Positions 17,711-26,568 are shown, counted from the first letter of the stretch. The stretch is 64,000 nt of DNA from Citromicrobium bathyomarinum (GCF_021021475.1 NZ_JAINWL010000002.1:372001-436000), one strand, 5' to 3'. Translations and numbers: made by a program. The notes: generated by a model not told the origin, from the letters alone.

Positions 17711-18872
17711 GCCAAGTCTCCACATCATCGACGACGACGAGGAAGCTTGCGCCGAGATTTCCAGTGCGCTGCGGGCTTCGGGTTACGATTGCTCGTGGGC
17801 GACGTCGGCCGAACGGATGACGGGGCCGGGCGACCGGGATCCTGATATCCTGCTCCTCGACCTCAGCTTGCCGGGTATGGATGGATTTCAGGTCATCAAG
17901 CGGCTCGCAGGGGAGGGCCGCCGGTCCCACGTGATCGTGGCCAGCGGACATGAACACAGGATCATTCAAGCTGCCGTACGCTATGCCCGGGATGTCGGTT
18001 TGAGTGTCTTGGGTGCGCTGGAAAAACCCTACTCGATCCACTCGCTTCTGGCCCTTGCGGAGAAGGGTGCCTCGCCTGTGCGAAGCACTCCGGACGACCA
18101 GGCGGCGTTGATCGACAAACTCTTGGGTAGCGATGCGATCGGACAGCAGGCCCGGACTGTCTTCCAGTCGAAGCGCCGGTTGGCCGACGGATCAATAGTC
18201 GGATACGAGGCCCTGCTGCGCATTTCGGCAGATGGCGTTGCCATCAATCCCGAAGCAATCTTCGATGCGCGCGTCGAAGTGGCACACCAGCTCGCGCTGA
18301 CGCGCAAGGTGCTCGACGACGCCTTGCAGTTCGTATCGAGCCTGCGTGATGCGGGCACCCACACCACGGTTTCGGTGAATTGTACCCCAGCGATCCTGTG
18401 CGCCGCCGATCTTCCCGAGATCGTTTTCGAAGCGTTGGAGCGCTGGCAGATGCCTGCAGGCACGCTGATGATCGAGATCACCGAAAACGCGGCGATCGAA
18501 TCGTTTCATGAGGTTGCCAGCGCTGCGTGTCGCCTTGCGATGCGCGATTGCGGCATCTCGATCGACGATTTCGGGCGCGGGACAACCAGCCTGGAGCGGC
18601 TTTTCGACCTCCCGCTGACCGAGCTGAAAATCGACAAGGAGATTTTCTGGAAATGCTTCGATGGGCACGAACCTTCGGGTCTGCTCAAGGAGGTGGTCCA
18701 TTACTGCGAGGAACGCGGGATCACATCCACGGTTGAAGGCATCGAGACAGTCGCGCATTTCGATTTTGCCACCTCGCTGGGGGCGCAATGCGGACAGGGC
18801 TATCTCTGGGACTGGCCGAGCCCAGCAGTGCTCTTGTCGGGCCCGCGGGCAAACGTATCATTGGGCGGATAG
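17703..18872 (+). CDS. Receiver-EAL response regulator (c-di-GMP phosphodiesterase)
   Basis: 389 residues from ATG 17703, which overlaps the kinase stop by 8 nt. Receiver domain with acidic IIDDDEE and Asp53 in LLLDLSLPGMDG, then an EAL domain with GYEALLRIS, SVNCTP, MIEITENAAI, SIDDFGRGTTSL, ELKIDKEIF, STVEGIETVAH and GQGYLWDWP. All metal-binding and catalytic signatures seem present, so it probably hydrolyses c-di-GMP under control of the upstream kinase. This could lower c-di-GMP to favour motility; a PilZ protein is encoded at 36710. Confidence 0.88.
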   Translation: MPRPSLHIIDDDEEACAEISSALRASGYDCSWATSAERMTGPGDRDPDILLLDLSLPGMDGFQVIKRLAGEGRRSHVIVASGHEHRIIQAAVRYARDVGLSVLGALEKPYSIHSLLALAEKGASPVRSTPDDQAALIDKLLGSDAIGQQARTVFQSKRRLADGSIVGYEALLRISADGVAINPEAIFDARVEVAHQLALTRKVLDDALQFVSSLRDAGTHTTVSVNCTPAILCAADLPEIVFEALERWQMPAGTLMIEITENAAIESFHEVASAACRLAMRDCGISIDDFGRGTTSLERLFDLPLTELKIDKEIFWKCFDGHEPSGLLKEVVHYCEERGITSTVEGIETVAHFDFATSLGAQCGQGYLWDWPSPAVLLSGPRANVSLGG

Positions 18873-18917
18873 GGTACCATCCATTCCGACCCGTCATTTT
18901 GAGTTCGAGCGGATATT

Positions 18918-19526
18918 ATGCGCAGCATCTACATAGTCGATGACGATCAGTCGGTGCGCTCAGAGCTGTATTCCCTGCTGTCCGTCTATCCCAACACATT
19001 GCTGCGGTCCTTTGCGTCCGGCGACGATTTTCTGGCCGAGCTTGGTGACATTCAATCGGCTCTGATCCTGCTCGACATGAACATGCCGGGTGCCAGCGGC
19101 TTCGACGTGCTGGCGGCAATCCGCGATCGTAAGGATCTTTTGTCGATCGTGATCACCGGGCAGGGCGATACGCGGATGGCCGTCCAGGCGATGAAGGCGG
19201 GTGCCATCGACTTTCTCGAAAAGCCCTGCGATCCCAAGGCCCTGTTGCAGACGATCGACCAGGCGTTCGAAAATCTGGAAGAAACCGAACAGGTGATCGC
19301 GCGTACCGGAGAGGCGCGAGAGAAGGTGTCCCGCCTGTCCGCCCGCGAGCGGGACGTTCTGGAAGGTCTGATCGAGGGCAAGTCCAACAAGGTCATCGGT
19401 TACGAACTCGATATCAGCCCGCGCACGGTCGAGGTCTACCGTGGGAAGATGATGGACAAGCTGGAAGTGCAAAGCCTGCCCGAAGCTCTGCGCGTGGCCT
19501 TCGCCGCCGGTCTGGTCGAGGCCTAG
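18918..19526 (+). CDS. FixJ/NarL-type response regulator
   Basis: 202 residues: receiver with DDDQ and Asp53 in LLDMNMPGASG, VITGQGD, Lys in FLEKPCDP, then a short helical linker and a LuxR-type helix-turn-helix (RLSARERDVLEGLIEGKSNK, ISPRTVEVYRGKMMDKL). It is a DNA-binding output regulator of the FixJ class. It follows the receiver-EAL gene after 45 nt and is the likely transcriptional arm of the same kinase. Targets are unknown. Confidence 0.88.
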   Translation: MRSIYIVDDDQSVRSELYSLLSVYPNTLLRSFASGDDFLAELGDIQSALILLDMNMPGASGFDVLAAIRDRKDLLSIVITGQGDTRMAVQAMKAGAIDFLEKPCDPKALLQTIDQAFENLEETEQVIARTGEAREKVSRLSARERDVLEGLIEGKSNKVIGYELDISPRTVEVYRGKMMDKLEVQSLPEALRVAFAAGLVEA

Positions 19527-19583
19527 GCGAGAGGCCACGCGGCCAAGGGTAAGCCGCGCGGTGTTGAGCCCGACGGGCGATCG

Positions 19584-20954
19584 TCAGAAACTGAGCGTCA
19601 CATCCGACAGGATATAGCGGGTGTCGCCGGTATCGGGGGCATTGGCCGCCTGTTCGAGAAAGCGTCCCTTGCTGAGATAGGCTGCGCCGAGGCCAAAGCG
19701 TATCGACTTCGGCACGATCCAGTAGCCGAGCGAGGCTTCGTATTGGGTTCCGGCGAAGCGGCCCGCGCTGCCGAGTGGATCCGTCACGCTCGTTTTCGCG
19801 AAGGAGTCCGTCTCGCTCTGCAACCATGCGAGGCGGACCGAGAGCGATCCGTCGAGGCGCTTGCTGGGCTTTGCCGCGATGCGCAGGCCGGGCGAGATAA
19901 TGTTGGAAAAGGACAGCGGACCATAATTGGCGGTCGGTCCGAAGGTGCTGCTGCGCGCGCCGAACAGCGGATCGAAGCGGGTGTAGTCGCCACCCGCGCT
20001 TTCGCCTGACGCAGCGTCGAATAGTGCGGCGATACGCAAGCCAGCCGGGCCGCCTAGCGAGCGACCGATTTCGGCGTGCATCATCCATGCGGAGACGTCC
20101 TGTTCCGCAGCGTTGGCCGCCTTGCCGCTGCGGATCGTGCCGAGCTGGTAGGCGGCCTCGAAATCGAAATCGAACATCCCGTCCTTGGGCTTGCGCAGCA
20201 GGCGCAGGCCCGGGGTGAAAAGCTGCCGATTGCGCGTCGCATTGTCCGGGCGATCGTCTTCCAGCAGTCCATAGCCGTAGAGTTCGAGGCTTGCGCCGAG
20301 CGCGTCCAGCTTGGACTGGTAATTGGCGCCGAAGAGCTGGAGGTCCGCCCCCTCGCGGTCGAACTTGAAATCATTGTCGCGAATGGACGCGGCATCGCCA
20401 GGGCGCCGTTCTTGCGGCATGGTCCAGAACAGGCTGATCTGGTCACCACCTTCCGAAGAAAGGTCGACGCGTGCACCGGTGAAGGAGGTCGGAACGTTGG
20501 AAAAGCCGATGCGGCTGACGAGGCGACCCGATCCGTATTTCATGGTGAAGCGGCCCGCCTGCAGGCTCGTCTTCCAGCCATCGGCCACCTCGCCCAGATC
20601 GAACTGGGCATAGGCCTGAATGGGCTCCAGCACATTTACGGTGGAGGTGTTCACGGTAGAACCCGGATCGACCCCGTAGGCACGCGCGTCGAGCAGTTCG
20701 CCGACGAACCGCACGGGCCCGGTGGCATATTCGGCCTTCACCAGTGCGCGGGTCGACCAGATGGTCTCGTCGGGAAGCTTGCCCGGACGAAATTCGTCAT
20801 CGATCCGCTCGAACCGGCCACGCACGCTGCCTTCGATCGAGAAGCCGTCATCCTCTTGCGTGTCGTCGGCGGCCAGCACGGGGGCCGGCAGGGCCAACAG
20901 CACCGCAACCGCGGCCATAGAGGCGCGGCTGCCGGAACGTTCGCCAAAAATCAT
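19584..20954 (-). CDS. Alginate-export/AlgE-type outer-membrane porin
   Basis: 456 residues, signal peptide ending near VLA-ADD, then a beta-barrel of alternating hydrophobic strands ending in a terminal Phe (ILSDVTLSF). The start EDDGFSIEGSVRGRFERID, the domain pattern (SLQAGRFTMKYGSGRLVSR, SLFWTMPQERRPGD, GANYQSKLDALGASLELY) and the length match the alginate_export porin family, widely present in sphingomonads with varied or unknown substrates. The second ATG (20954) is chosen because GGAG lies 6 nt before it; the first (20966) lacks a ribosome binding site. It is convergent with the FixJ-type gene and divergent from the first chemoreceptor. Confidence 0.75.
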   Translation of the reverse strand: MIFGERSGSRASMAAVAVLLALPAPVLAADDTQEDDGFSIEGSVRGRFERIDDEFRPGKLPDETIWSTRALVKAEYATGPVRFVGELLDARAYGVDPGSTVNTSTVNVLEPIQAYAQFDLGEVADGWKTSLQAGRFTMKYGSGRLVSRIGFSNVPTSFTGARVDLSSEGGDQISLFWTMPQERRPGDAASIRDNDFKFDREGADLQLFGANYQSKLDALGASLELYGYGLLEDDRPDNATRNRQLFTPGLRLLRKPKDGMFDFDFEAAYQLGTIRSGKAANAAEQDVSAWMMHAEIGRSLGGPAGLRIAALFDAASGESAGGDYTRFDPLFGARSSTFGPTANYGPLSFSNIISPGLRIAAKPSKRLDGSLSVRLAWLQSETDSFAKTSVTDPLGSAGRFAGTQYEASLGYWIVPKSIRFGLGAAYLSKGRFLEQAANAPDTGDTRYILSDVTLSF

Positions 20955-21114
20955 AGTGCACTCCATCTGAAACCTGTGCTGGCTTTATAGCTGGAGCGAA
21001 GAGGGTTCCGGCGGACGGACGCGCTTTTTCGGTTTGCGATGGATGGTTTGGGCGATCGCGGGGGTGCGGTTCGAGATTTTCGCGCCGCCGCAGCCGGGCT
21101 GCACGGCCGACATT

Positions 21115-21121
21115 CTATAAT
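21115..21121 (+). promoter_or_regulatory. CTATAAT promoter element P2 (chemoreceptor 1)
   Basis: Perfect CTATAAT 49 nt upstream of the chemoreceptor ATG, giving an expected leader of about 42 nt. The -35 position reads GCCGGG, so there is no sigma-70 -35 match. Confidence 0.6.
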
Positions 21122-21169
21122 TGGGACATCTGTTCGGCTTTTTGCCCTCAATTATGGAGTGATTTCTGA

Positions 21170-23062
21170 ATGCTAAGTCGCCTCAACGACTGGCCCCTGT
21201 CGCGCAAGATGCTGCTCGCCTTTGGCGCGCTGTTCATCGCCTTCGCGGCCATGGCCACGGTTTCGTACGTCGCCGAGAAATCCGCGCTCGCCTATTCCGA
21301 ACAGGCCAATAAACGTGGCCTGGTAGCGACCTCTGCGCTTGCTCGGGTGCAGGACCAGGTCAAGCAGTACCGGATCCTGGTTTTTGCCCACGTCAACCGG
21401 ATCAGCGAAGAGGATCGCATCAATACCGAAGAGCGTATGGCCAAGGCTCAGACCGAGCTCCATGCCGCGATGGCCGACTATGCCGAAGCAGCCGAACTTT
21501 CGCAGCGCCAAGGTTCTCAGGTGGCCCGCGACTTCGCACTGCTAGAGAGCGCGGTCGATCGGCTGGAAGCGACGAACAAGCAACTTGTCTCGATCAGCAG
21601 CTCACAGCCGCGCGAAGTGGCGATCCAGTTCCTGCGCACCGACGCAAAGGAAGCCTCGCATGATGCCATCGAAGCAGTCGAAACCCTGGTAAAGGAAGTG
21701 GTCGACACGCGTCAGGCCGCCTTCGAAGAAGCGCGCGACTTCGGCAGCTTCATGGAAATGCTGTCGCTTCTCATCGCCCTATTCGGCATCGGCGCACTAG
21801 GGGCAATCTGGTTTGGCCTGAACAAGAGCGTCGCCCAGCCGCTCGCAGCGCTGGCCGATACGACGCAGCGTCTGGCTGGTGGTGCCGACCTTCCCGTGCC
21901 GTCGACCAATCGTGCGGACGAGGTCGGCCAGATCGCCAAGGCCGTGGACAGTTTCCGAGTGGCCGCCGCCAAACGTTCGGAAGACGCCATTCGTGAAGCA
22001 GAGGAACAGCGTGTGGTGACCACTGCGCTGAGCAATGGGCTTACCGCGCTCTCGGAAGGCGATCTGACCACGGAACTGAAGGCCGACTTCCCGCCTGCGT
22101 ACGGAGAGCTCAAGATCAATTTCAACGAGGCGATTGCCCGCTTGCGCGAAATGATCTCGGCCGTTGCCGACAGTGCCGAGGCGATCGGCACCGGCTCGCG
22201 CGAGATTGCTCAGGCATCGGAAGACCTTGCCCGCCGCACGGAAAGTAACGCCGCTAGCCTGGAAGAAACCTCGGCCTCGCTGACCCAGATCGACCAACGC
22301 CTCAAGGTGTCCGCAGATGCCGGTCAGCAGACCGTCGTACGCGCAGACAACGCGATCAAGGCGGTCAGTGGCGGGCGCTCGATCGCCGACGAGGCGGTTC
22401 AGGCGATGGGCCGCGTCAGCGAAAGTGCCAAGGGCATCGACGCGGTGATCGAAGGGCTCGACAAGATCGCCTTCCAGACCCGCGTTCTGGCGATGAACGC
22501 CGCCGTGGAAGCAGGCCGTGCCGGTGAGGCAGGGCGTGGCTTCGCGGTGGTTGCCGATCTGGTCAGTGCGCTGGCCATGCGCGCCGAGGAAGAGGCCAAG
22601 CTTGCCCGCGATCAGCTCACCGTGACCCAGGCCGATATCGGCACTGCGGTGAACGCGGTGGAGCGTGTCGACGGCGCACTTGCGGACATCACTGAGGGTG
22701 TCAGCGAAGTGCACAGCCTGCTGGGCACGATGGCTGCCGACAACCAGACGCAGTCTTCGTCCGTGACCGAGATCAGCTCGGCCATCTCCAGCATGGACCA
22801 GTCGACGCAGCAGAACGCAGCGATGGTAGAAGAAACTTCCGCTGCCGCGCGCAACCTGTTGAGCGAGGTCAGCTCGCTGTCGGAGCGTGCTTCCCTGTTC
22901 CGGACCGGCAAGGCCAAGGTGACGGTTACGGCGCCCGCGACCAAATCGCGTTCGCTTCCGGCCCCAGCGGCCAAGCCTTCCCCCGCCTACGTCTCTCCCG
23001 TCGCAGCCCTTCCTGCCAACGGGGCGGGTGCCGGCGGTGCGGACGACTGGAACGACTTCTAG
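21170..23062 (+). CDS. Methyl-accepting chemotaxis protein 1 (4HB sensor, HAMP)
   Basis: 630 residues. Transmembrane helix at about 12-32, a helical periplasmic four-helix-bundle sensor (about 35-190), second transmembrane helix (about 192-215), HAMP (LNKSVAQPLAALADTTQRLA), a second HAMP-like segment (GLTALSEGDLTTELKADF) and the MA signalling domain with hairpin tip GLDKIAFQTRVLAMNAAVEA. The C-terminus is a proline-rich linker plus DDWNDF, which fits the aromatic-x-x-aromatic pentapeptide that tethers CheR. The signalling half is almost identical to two downstream receptors. Confidence 0.93.
   Translation: MLSRLNDWPLSRKMLLAFGALFIAFAAMATVSYVAEKSALAYSEQANKRGLVATSALARVQDQVKQYRILVFAHVNRISEEDRINTEERMAKAQTELHAAMADYAEAAELSQRQGSQVARDFALLESAVDRLEATNKQLVSISSSQPREVAIQFLRTDAKEASHDAIEAVETLVKEVVDTRQAAFEEARDFGSFMEMLSLLIALFGIGALGAIWFGLNKSVAQPLAALADTTQRLAGGADLPVPSTNRADEVGQIAKAVDSFRVAAAKRSEDAIREAEEQRVVTTALSNGLTALSEGDLTTELKADFPPAYGELKINFNEAIARLREMISAVADSAEAIGTGSREIAQASEDLARRTESNAASLEETSASLTQIDQRLKVSADAGQQTVVRADNAIKAVSGGRSIADEAVQAMGRVSESAKGIDAVIEGLDKIAFQTRVLAMNAAVEAGRAGEAGRGFAVVADLVSALAMRAEEEAKLARDQLTVTQADIGTAVNAVERVDGALADITEGVSEVHSLLGTMAADNQTQSSSVTEISSAISSMDQSTQQNAAMVEETSAAARNLLSEVSSLSERASLFRTGKAKVTVTAPATKSRSLPAPAAKPSPAYVSPVAALPANGAGAGGADDWNDF
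22144..22880 (+). repeat. Long direct repeat shared by three chemoreceptor genes
   Basis: About 740 bp coding for the methyl-accepting signalling domain recur almost unchanged at about 23812-24555 and 25520-26260. Stretches such as GCGATGAACGCCGC or CCAGTCGACGCAGCAGAACGC are identical or nearly so, far beyond what protein conservation requires at third codon positions. The copies are direct and 1.7 kb apart, so recombination between them could delete or fuse receptors. Limits were judged by eye. Confidence 0.8.
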
Positions 23063-23080
23063 TCCTAGTTCCTCGCTCGA

Positions 23081-23119
23081 TGCCAGGCCGGCCACCTTCA
23101 GGGTGCGACCGGCCTGGCA
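23081..23119 (+). terminator. Strong hairpin after chemoreceptor 1
   Basis: Arms TGCCAGGCCGG (23081-23091) and CCGGCCTGGCA (23109-23119) form an 11-bp perfect stem, with inner pairing CACC/GGGTG. It is followed by ACCTTGTG rather than a T-run, so it is a transcript-end or stability hairpin more than a classical intrinsic terminator. Confidence 0.5.
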
Positions 23120-23246
23120 ACCTTGTGCTGTAGGTCCCTCACGGCTTGCTGAAAGACGTGCCTAAATAAGTTATTGTAAAAGCCTCCGATAAGTTACGTA
23201 ACCCTATATAATGTCAGTAGGAAAGCATCTCACCCATAATGCTCGG

Positions 23247-23253
23247 CTATAAT
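23247..23253 (+). promoter_or_regulatory. CTATAAT promoter element P3 (chemoreceptor 2)
   Basis: CTATAAT within the palindrome GCTATAATAGC (23246-23256), 63 nt before the receptor ATG. A second TATAAT at about 23206-23211 and a TCCGATAAG at 23185-23193, similar to the -10 of FliA (sigma-28) promoters, lie upstream in an AT-rich stretch. More than one promoter may serve this gene. Confidence 0.55.
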
Positions 23254-23316
23254 AGCTGGAAGCGTAATCGTGCGGACGCGCCTTAGAGTATCGCACAATG
23301 AGAGTGAGGTTTAACT

Positions 23317-24723
23317 ATGCACTGGTTCAGAACAGTTGCCCCGATCAGGTTGAAGCTGCTTGTAGCATTCGGCTCGCTCACGGCACTGACCGCGATGGTT
23401 GGTATCGTCGGCGTGATCATGGGTGACGTCATCACCATGGTTGCCGGAGCGGTAGCCACAATTATCGCGGCGCTGCTGGGTGTCGTCTATCGCACCAATA
23501 TCGCTGATCCCTACGTGACCACCGTGGTCCGTATGGAAGGTCTCGCCGCTGGGGACCTCGACTCCCCGATCGAGTTCGTCAATTATCAGGACTGCGTAGG
23601 CCGTATCGCGCGGGCCATGTTCACATTCCGCGATGCGGCCGTAGAGCAGAAGAAGCAGGCCGACGAGCAGGCCGAGGTCGTCCGCGTACTTGCCGCGCAC
23701 CTGGCCAAGCTTTCCGAAGGCGATCTGACTGCCGAAGTGAGCGCAGAATTCCCGCCCGCTTATGCCGAGCTCAAGATCAACTTCAACGAAGCGGTCGTGC
23801 GCCTGCGCGAGATGATCTCGGCCGTTGCCGACAGTGCCGAGGCGATCGGTACGGGCTCGCGCGAGATCGCACAGGCATCGGAGGATCTGGCTCGTCGCAC
23901 GGAAAGCAACGCCGCCAGCCTCGAAGAAACCTCCGCCTCGCTTGCGCAGATCGACGAGCGACTGCGGGCGACTGCAGGCTCGGGTCAGAAGACCGTCGAA
24001 CGCGCCGACTCCGCGATTGGCGTGGTCAATGGCGGGCGCTCGATCGCCAACGAAGCGGTTCAGGCGATGGGGCGCGTCAGCGAAAGCGCCAAGGGCATCG
24101 ACGCGGTCATCGAAGGGCTCGACAAGATCGCCTTCCAGACGCGCGTGCTCGCGATGAACGCCGCAGTCGAAGCAGGGCGTGCCGGTGAGGCGGGTCGTGG
24201 CTTCGCGGTGGTTGCCGATCTGGTCAGCGCGCTGGCCATGCGCGCCGAGGAAGAGGCCAAGCTTGCCCGCGATCAGCTGACCGTGACCCAGACCGATATC
24301 GGCACTGCGGTCAACGCGGTGGAGCGCGTCGACGGCGCGCTGGCCGAGATCACCGAGGGCGTCAGCGAAGTGCACAATCTGCTCGGCACGATGGCGGCAG
24401 ACAACCAGACGCAGTCTTCGTCGGTGACCGAGATCAGCTCGGCCATCTCCAGCATGGACCAGTCGACGCAGCAGAACGCGGCGATGGTGGAGGAGACCTC
24501 TGCCGCGGCCCGCAACCTGTTGAGTGAAGTCAGCTCGCTGTCGGAGCGTGCGGCCCTGTTCCAGACCGGCAAGGCCAAGGTTACGGTTACGGCGCCCGCC
24601 TCAAAGGCCCGCTCGCTTCCGGCCCCTGCGGCTAAGCCTGCCAAGGCCTACGTATCTCCGGTCGCGGCACTGCCCGCGAACGGCGCATCGCATAGCGGTG
24701 CGGACGACTGGAACGACTTTTAG
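23317..24723 (+). CDS. Methyl-accepting chemotaxis protein 2 (no periplasmic domain)
   Basis: 468 residues. Two closely spaced membrane helices (about 12-33 and 37-58) with only a few residues between them, so there is no external sensor. Then two HAMP-like units (MEGLAAGDLDSPIEF, LAAHLAKLSEGDLTAEV), the shared MA signalling domain and the C-terminal DDWNDF tether. Such receptors sense cytoplasmic or membrane-linked signals such as energy state; the signal here is unknown. It has its own promoter element 63 nt upstream. Confidence 0.92.
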   Translation: MHWFRTVAPIRLKLLVAFGSLTALTAMVGIVGVIMGDVITMVAGAVATIIAALLGVVYRTNIADPYVTTVVRMEGLAAGDLDSPIEFVNYQDCVGRIARAMFTFRDAAVEQKKQADEQAEVVRVLAAHLAKLSEGDLTAEVSAEFPPAYAELKINFNEAVVRLREMISAVADSAEAIGTGSREIAQASEDLARRTESNAASLEETSASLAQIDERLRATAGSGQKTVERADSAIGVVNGGRSIANEAVQAMGRVSESAKGIDAVIEGLDKIAFQTRVLAMNAAVEAGRAGEAGRGFAVVADLVSALAMRAEEEAKLARDQLTVTQTDIGTAVNAVERVDGALAEITEGVSEVHNLLGTMAADNQTQSSSVTEISSAISSMDQSTQQNAAMVEETSAAARNLLSEVSSLSERAALFQTGKAKVTVTAPASKARSLPAPAAKPAKAYVSPVAALPANGASHSGADDWNDF

Positions 24724-24747
24724 GGAGGTCCAGCCGTCAAACGAAAT

Positions 24748-24848
24748 CGGGCCGGCGCCTCCCAAAGGCTGTCGGCCCGGTAACCACCATGCCGAGTACG
24801 GTGATGTTCCGCTCCGTAGGTAAAGGACACGGGCGGTCGGGCCGACAG
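24748..24848 (+). promoter_or_regulatory. Structured leader with mutually exclusive stems before the globin chemoreceptor
   Basis: In the 164-nt gap, CTGTCGGCCCG (24769-24779) is exactly complementary to CGGGCCGACAG (24838-24848), an 11-bp stem. It would enclose two hairpins: CACC/GGTG near 24785-24803, and CCGC-T-CCGT/ACGG-GCGG near 24809-24836. The same left arm can instead pair with CGGGCCG (24748-24754) through CGGCCCG, with inner GCCT/AGGC. Two exclusive folds are the layout of a switch, but GC-rich DNA folds easily and no known riboswitch consensus is recognised. Confidence 0.4.
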
Positions 24849-24887
24849 GATGGTCTCCCGCACCTTAACAACGAGAGATTACCCAAG

Positions 24888-26426
24888 ATGCCTAAGCAAG
24901 AAATGCAGTCGCGGCTCGAATTCGCCGCGTTCGACGCCAAGCAGCAATCGCTGCTGTCCAAGTCCAAGTCGCGCATCGACCGGGTTCTCCCGAAGGCTCT
25001 CGACCGGTTCTACGACGTCGTCCGCAAGACGCCGGAGACGGCACGCTTCTTCAAGGACGAGAAGCACATGACCGGTGCCAAGGCTGCCCAGTCGCGCCAC
25101 TGGAACAATATCGCGACCGCGAATTTCGACGAGGGCTATTACGAGAGCGTCCGGCGTATCGGCGAACGCCATGCCATCATCGGACTCGAACCGCGTTGGT
25201 ATATCGGCGCCTACGCCGTGCTGCTCGAGGAGATGTTCCGCGGGCTGGCAGGCGGCTCGGGTGTCAAGCGGCTCCTTCCTGGCAACGACATTGAGCTGAT
25301 CATTTCGGTGCTCAAGGCCGCGCTGATGGACATGGAGCTGTCGGTCTCGATTTATTTCGAGCGCACCAAGGCTTCGCAGGTCACAGTGGTCGAGGCGCTC
25401 GAGCGCGAACTTGGCCGCCTGTCGCAGGGCGATCTTACTGCCAGTATCGACGAAGATCTCGCGCCGGAATATGCGACGGTGAAGACCAACTTCAACGACG
25501 CGGTGGCGAACCTGCGCGAGATAATTTCGGCTGTTGCCGACAGTGCCGAGGCAATCGGCACGGGCTCGCGCGAGATTGCGCAGGCATCGGAAGATCTCGC
25601 CCGCCGCACCGAAAGCAACGCCGCCAGCCTGGAAGAAACCTCCGCCTCGCTGACCCAGATCGACCAGCGTCTCAGGGCGTCTGCGGATGCGGGCCAGAAG
25701 ACCGTCGAGCGCGCCGATTCCGCAATCAAGGCGGTCAATGGCGGGCGCTCGATCGCGGATGAGGCGGTTCAGGCGATGGGCCGTGTCAGCGAGAGTGCCA
25801 AGGGTATCGACGCGGTGATCGAAGGGCTCGACAAGATCGCCTTCCAGACACGCGTGCTCGCCATGAACGCCGCCGTGGAAGCAGGTCGTGCCGGCGAGGC
25901 AGGCCGTGGCTTCGCGGTGGTCGCCGATCTGGTCAGCGCGCTGGCCATGCGCGCCGAGGAAGAGGCCAAGCTTGCCCGCGATCAGCTGACCGTGACGCAG
26001 ACCGACATCGGGACTGCGGTTGGTGCGGTCGAGCGTGTCGACGGCGCACTTGCGGACATCACCGAAGGGGTGAGCGAAGTGCACACCCTTCTGGGCACCA
26101 TGGCGGCCGACAACCAGACGCAGTCGTCTTCGGTCACAGAGATCAGCTCGGCCATCTCCAGCATGGACCAGTCGACGCAGCAGAACGCGGCGATGGTGGA
26201 GGAGACCTCTGCCGCGGCCCGCAACCTGCTGAGCGAGGTCGGTTCCCTGTCGGAGCGTGCGGCTATGTTCCAGACCGGCGGCGATTCATCCCGCGTCAGG
26301 GTGACGGCACCGGCTTCGAACGTCCGGTCGCCCCAGACCCCTGCCCACACTGCTGCGAAGAGCCAGGGATCATCCGCCACGAAGAACGCCGGCCGTTCGG
26401 GAGCGGACGACTGGAACAGCTTCTAG
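24888..26426 (+). CDS. Globin-coupled methyl-accepting chemotaxis protein (HemAT-like)
   Basis: 512 residues, no membrane segment. Residues 1-180 form a sensor globin; the motif IGERHAIIGLEPRWYIGAYA places the proximal haem His at 95, as in HemAT. A HAMP-like unit (ELGRLSQGDLTASIDEDL) and the shared MA signalling domain follow, with C-terminal DDWNSF as likely CheR tether. It should be a soluble oxygen or redox receptor for aerotaxis. ATG 24888 is preferred; the in-frame ATG at 24789 would add 33 residues with no globin similarity, inside the structured leader. Confidence 0.92.
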   Translation: MPKQEMQSRLEFAAFDAKQQSLLSKSKSRIDRVLPKALDRFYDVVRKTPETARFFKDEKHMTGAKAAQSRHWNNIATANFDEGYYESVRRIGERHAIIGLEPRWYIGAYAVLLEEMFRGLAGGSGVKRLLPGNDIELIISVLKAALMDMELSVSIYFERTKASQVTVVEALERELGRLSQGDLTASIDEDLAPEYATVKTNFNDAVANLREIISAVADSAEAIGTGSREIAQASEDLARRTESNAASLEETSASLTQIDQRLRASADAGQKTVERADSAIKAVNGGRSIADEAVQAMGRVSESAKGIDAVIEGLDKIAFQTRVLAMNAAVEAGRAGEAGRGFAVVADLVSALAMRAEEEAKLARDQLTVTQTDIGTAVGAVERVDGALADITEGVSEVHTLLGTMAADNQTQSSSVTEISSAISSMDQSTQQNAAMVEETSAAARNLLSEVGSLSERAAMFQTGGDSSRVRVTAPASNVRSPQTPAHTAAKSQGSSATKNAGRSGADDWNSF

Positions 26427-26455
26427 GACGATCGGATATTCCATCCGGTTCAGAC

Positions 26456-26490
26456 GGGCCGCCGCTTCTTTAGAAGCGGCGGCCCTTTTT
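26456..26490 (+). terminator. Intrinsic terminator of the chemoreceptor cluster
   Basis: GGGCCGCCGCTTCT (26456-26469) pairs with AGAAGCGGCGGCCC (26472-26485) and is followed by TTTTT. This is a textbook intrinsic terminator 30 nt after the globin-receptor stop. Confidence 0.92.
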
Positions 26491-26568
26491 GTATCGCCGC
26501 TGCCGGCGGTGTAAGCGGGGCGTGCGTACAACTTGCTTGTCTTGAGTGGCTGCAGCGGACGCCAGGCA

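Noticed and set aside
23163-23193. FliA (sigma-28) promoter before chemoreceptor 2 (TAAA ... TCCGATAAG)
   Set aside because: The -10-like part is good, but the TAAA lies 18 instead of about 15 nt upstream; kept only as a note in P3.
24789-24887. N-terminal extension of the globin receptor from ATG 24789
   Set aside because: The 33 extra residues do not fit the globin domain and overlap the structured leader; ATG 24888 begins where globin similarity begins.
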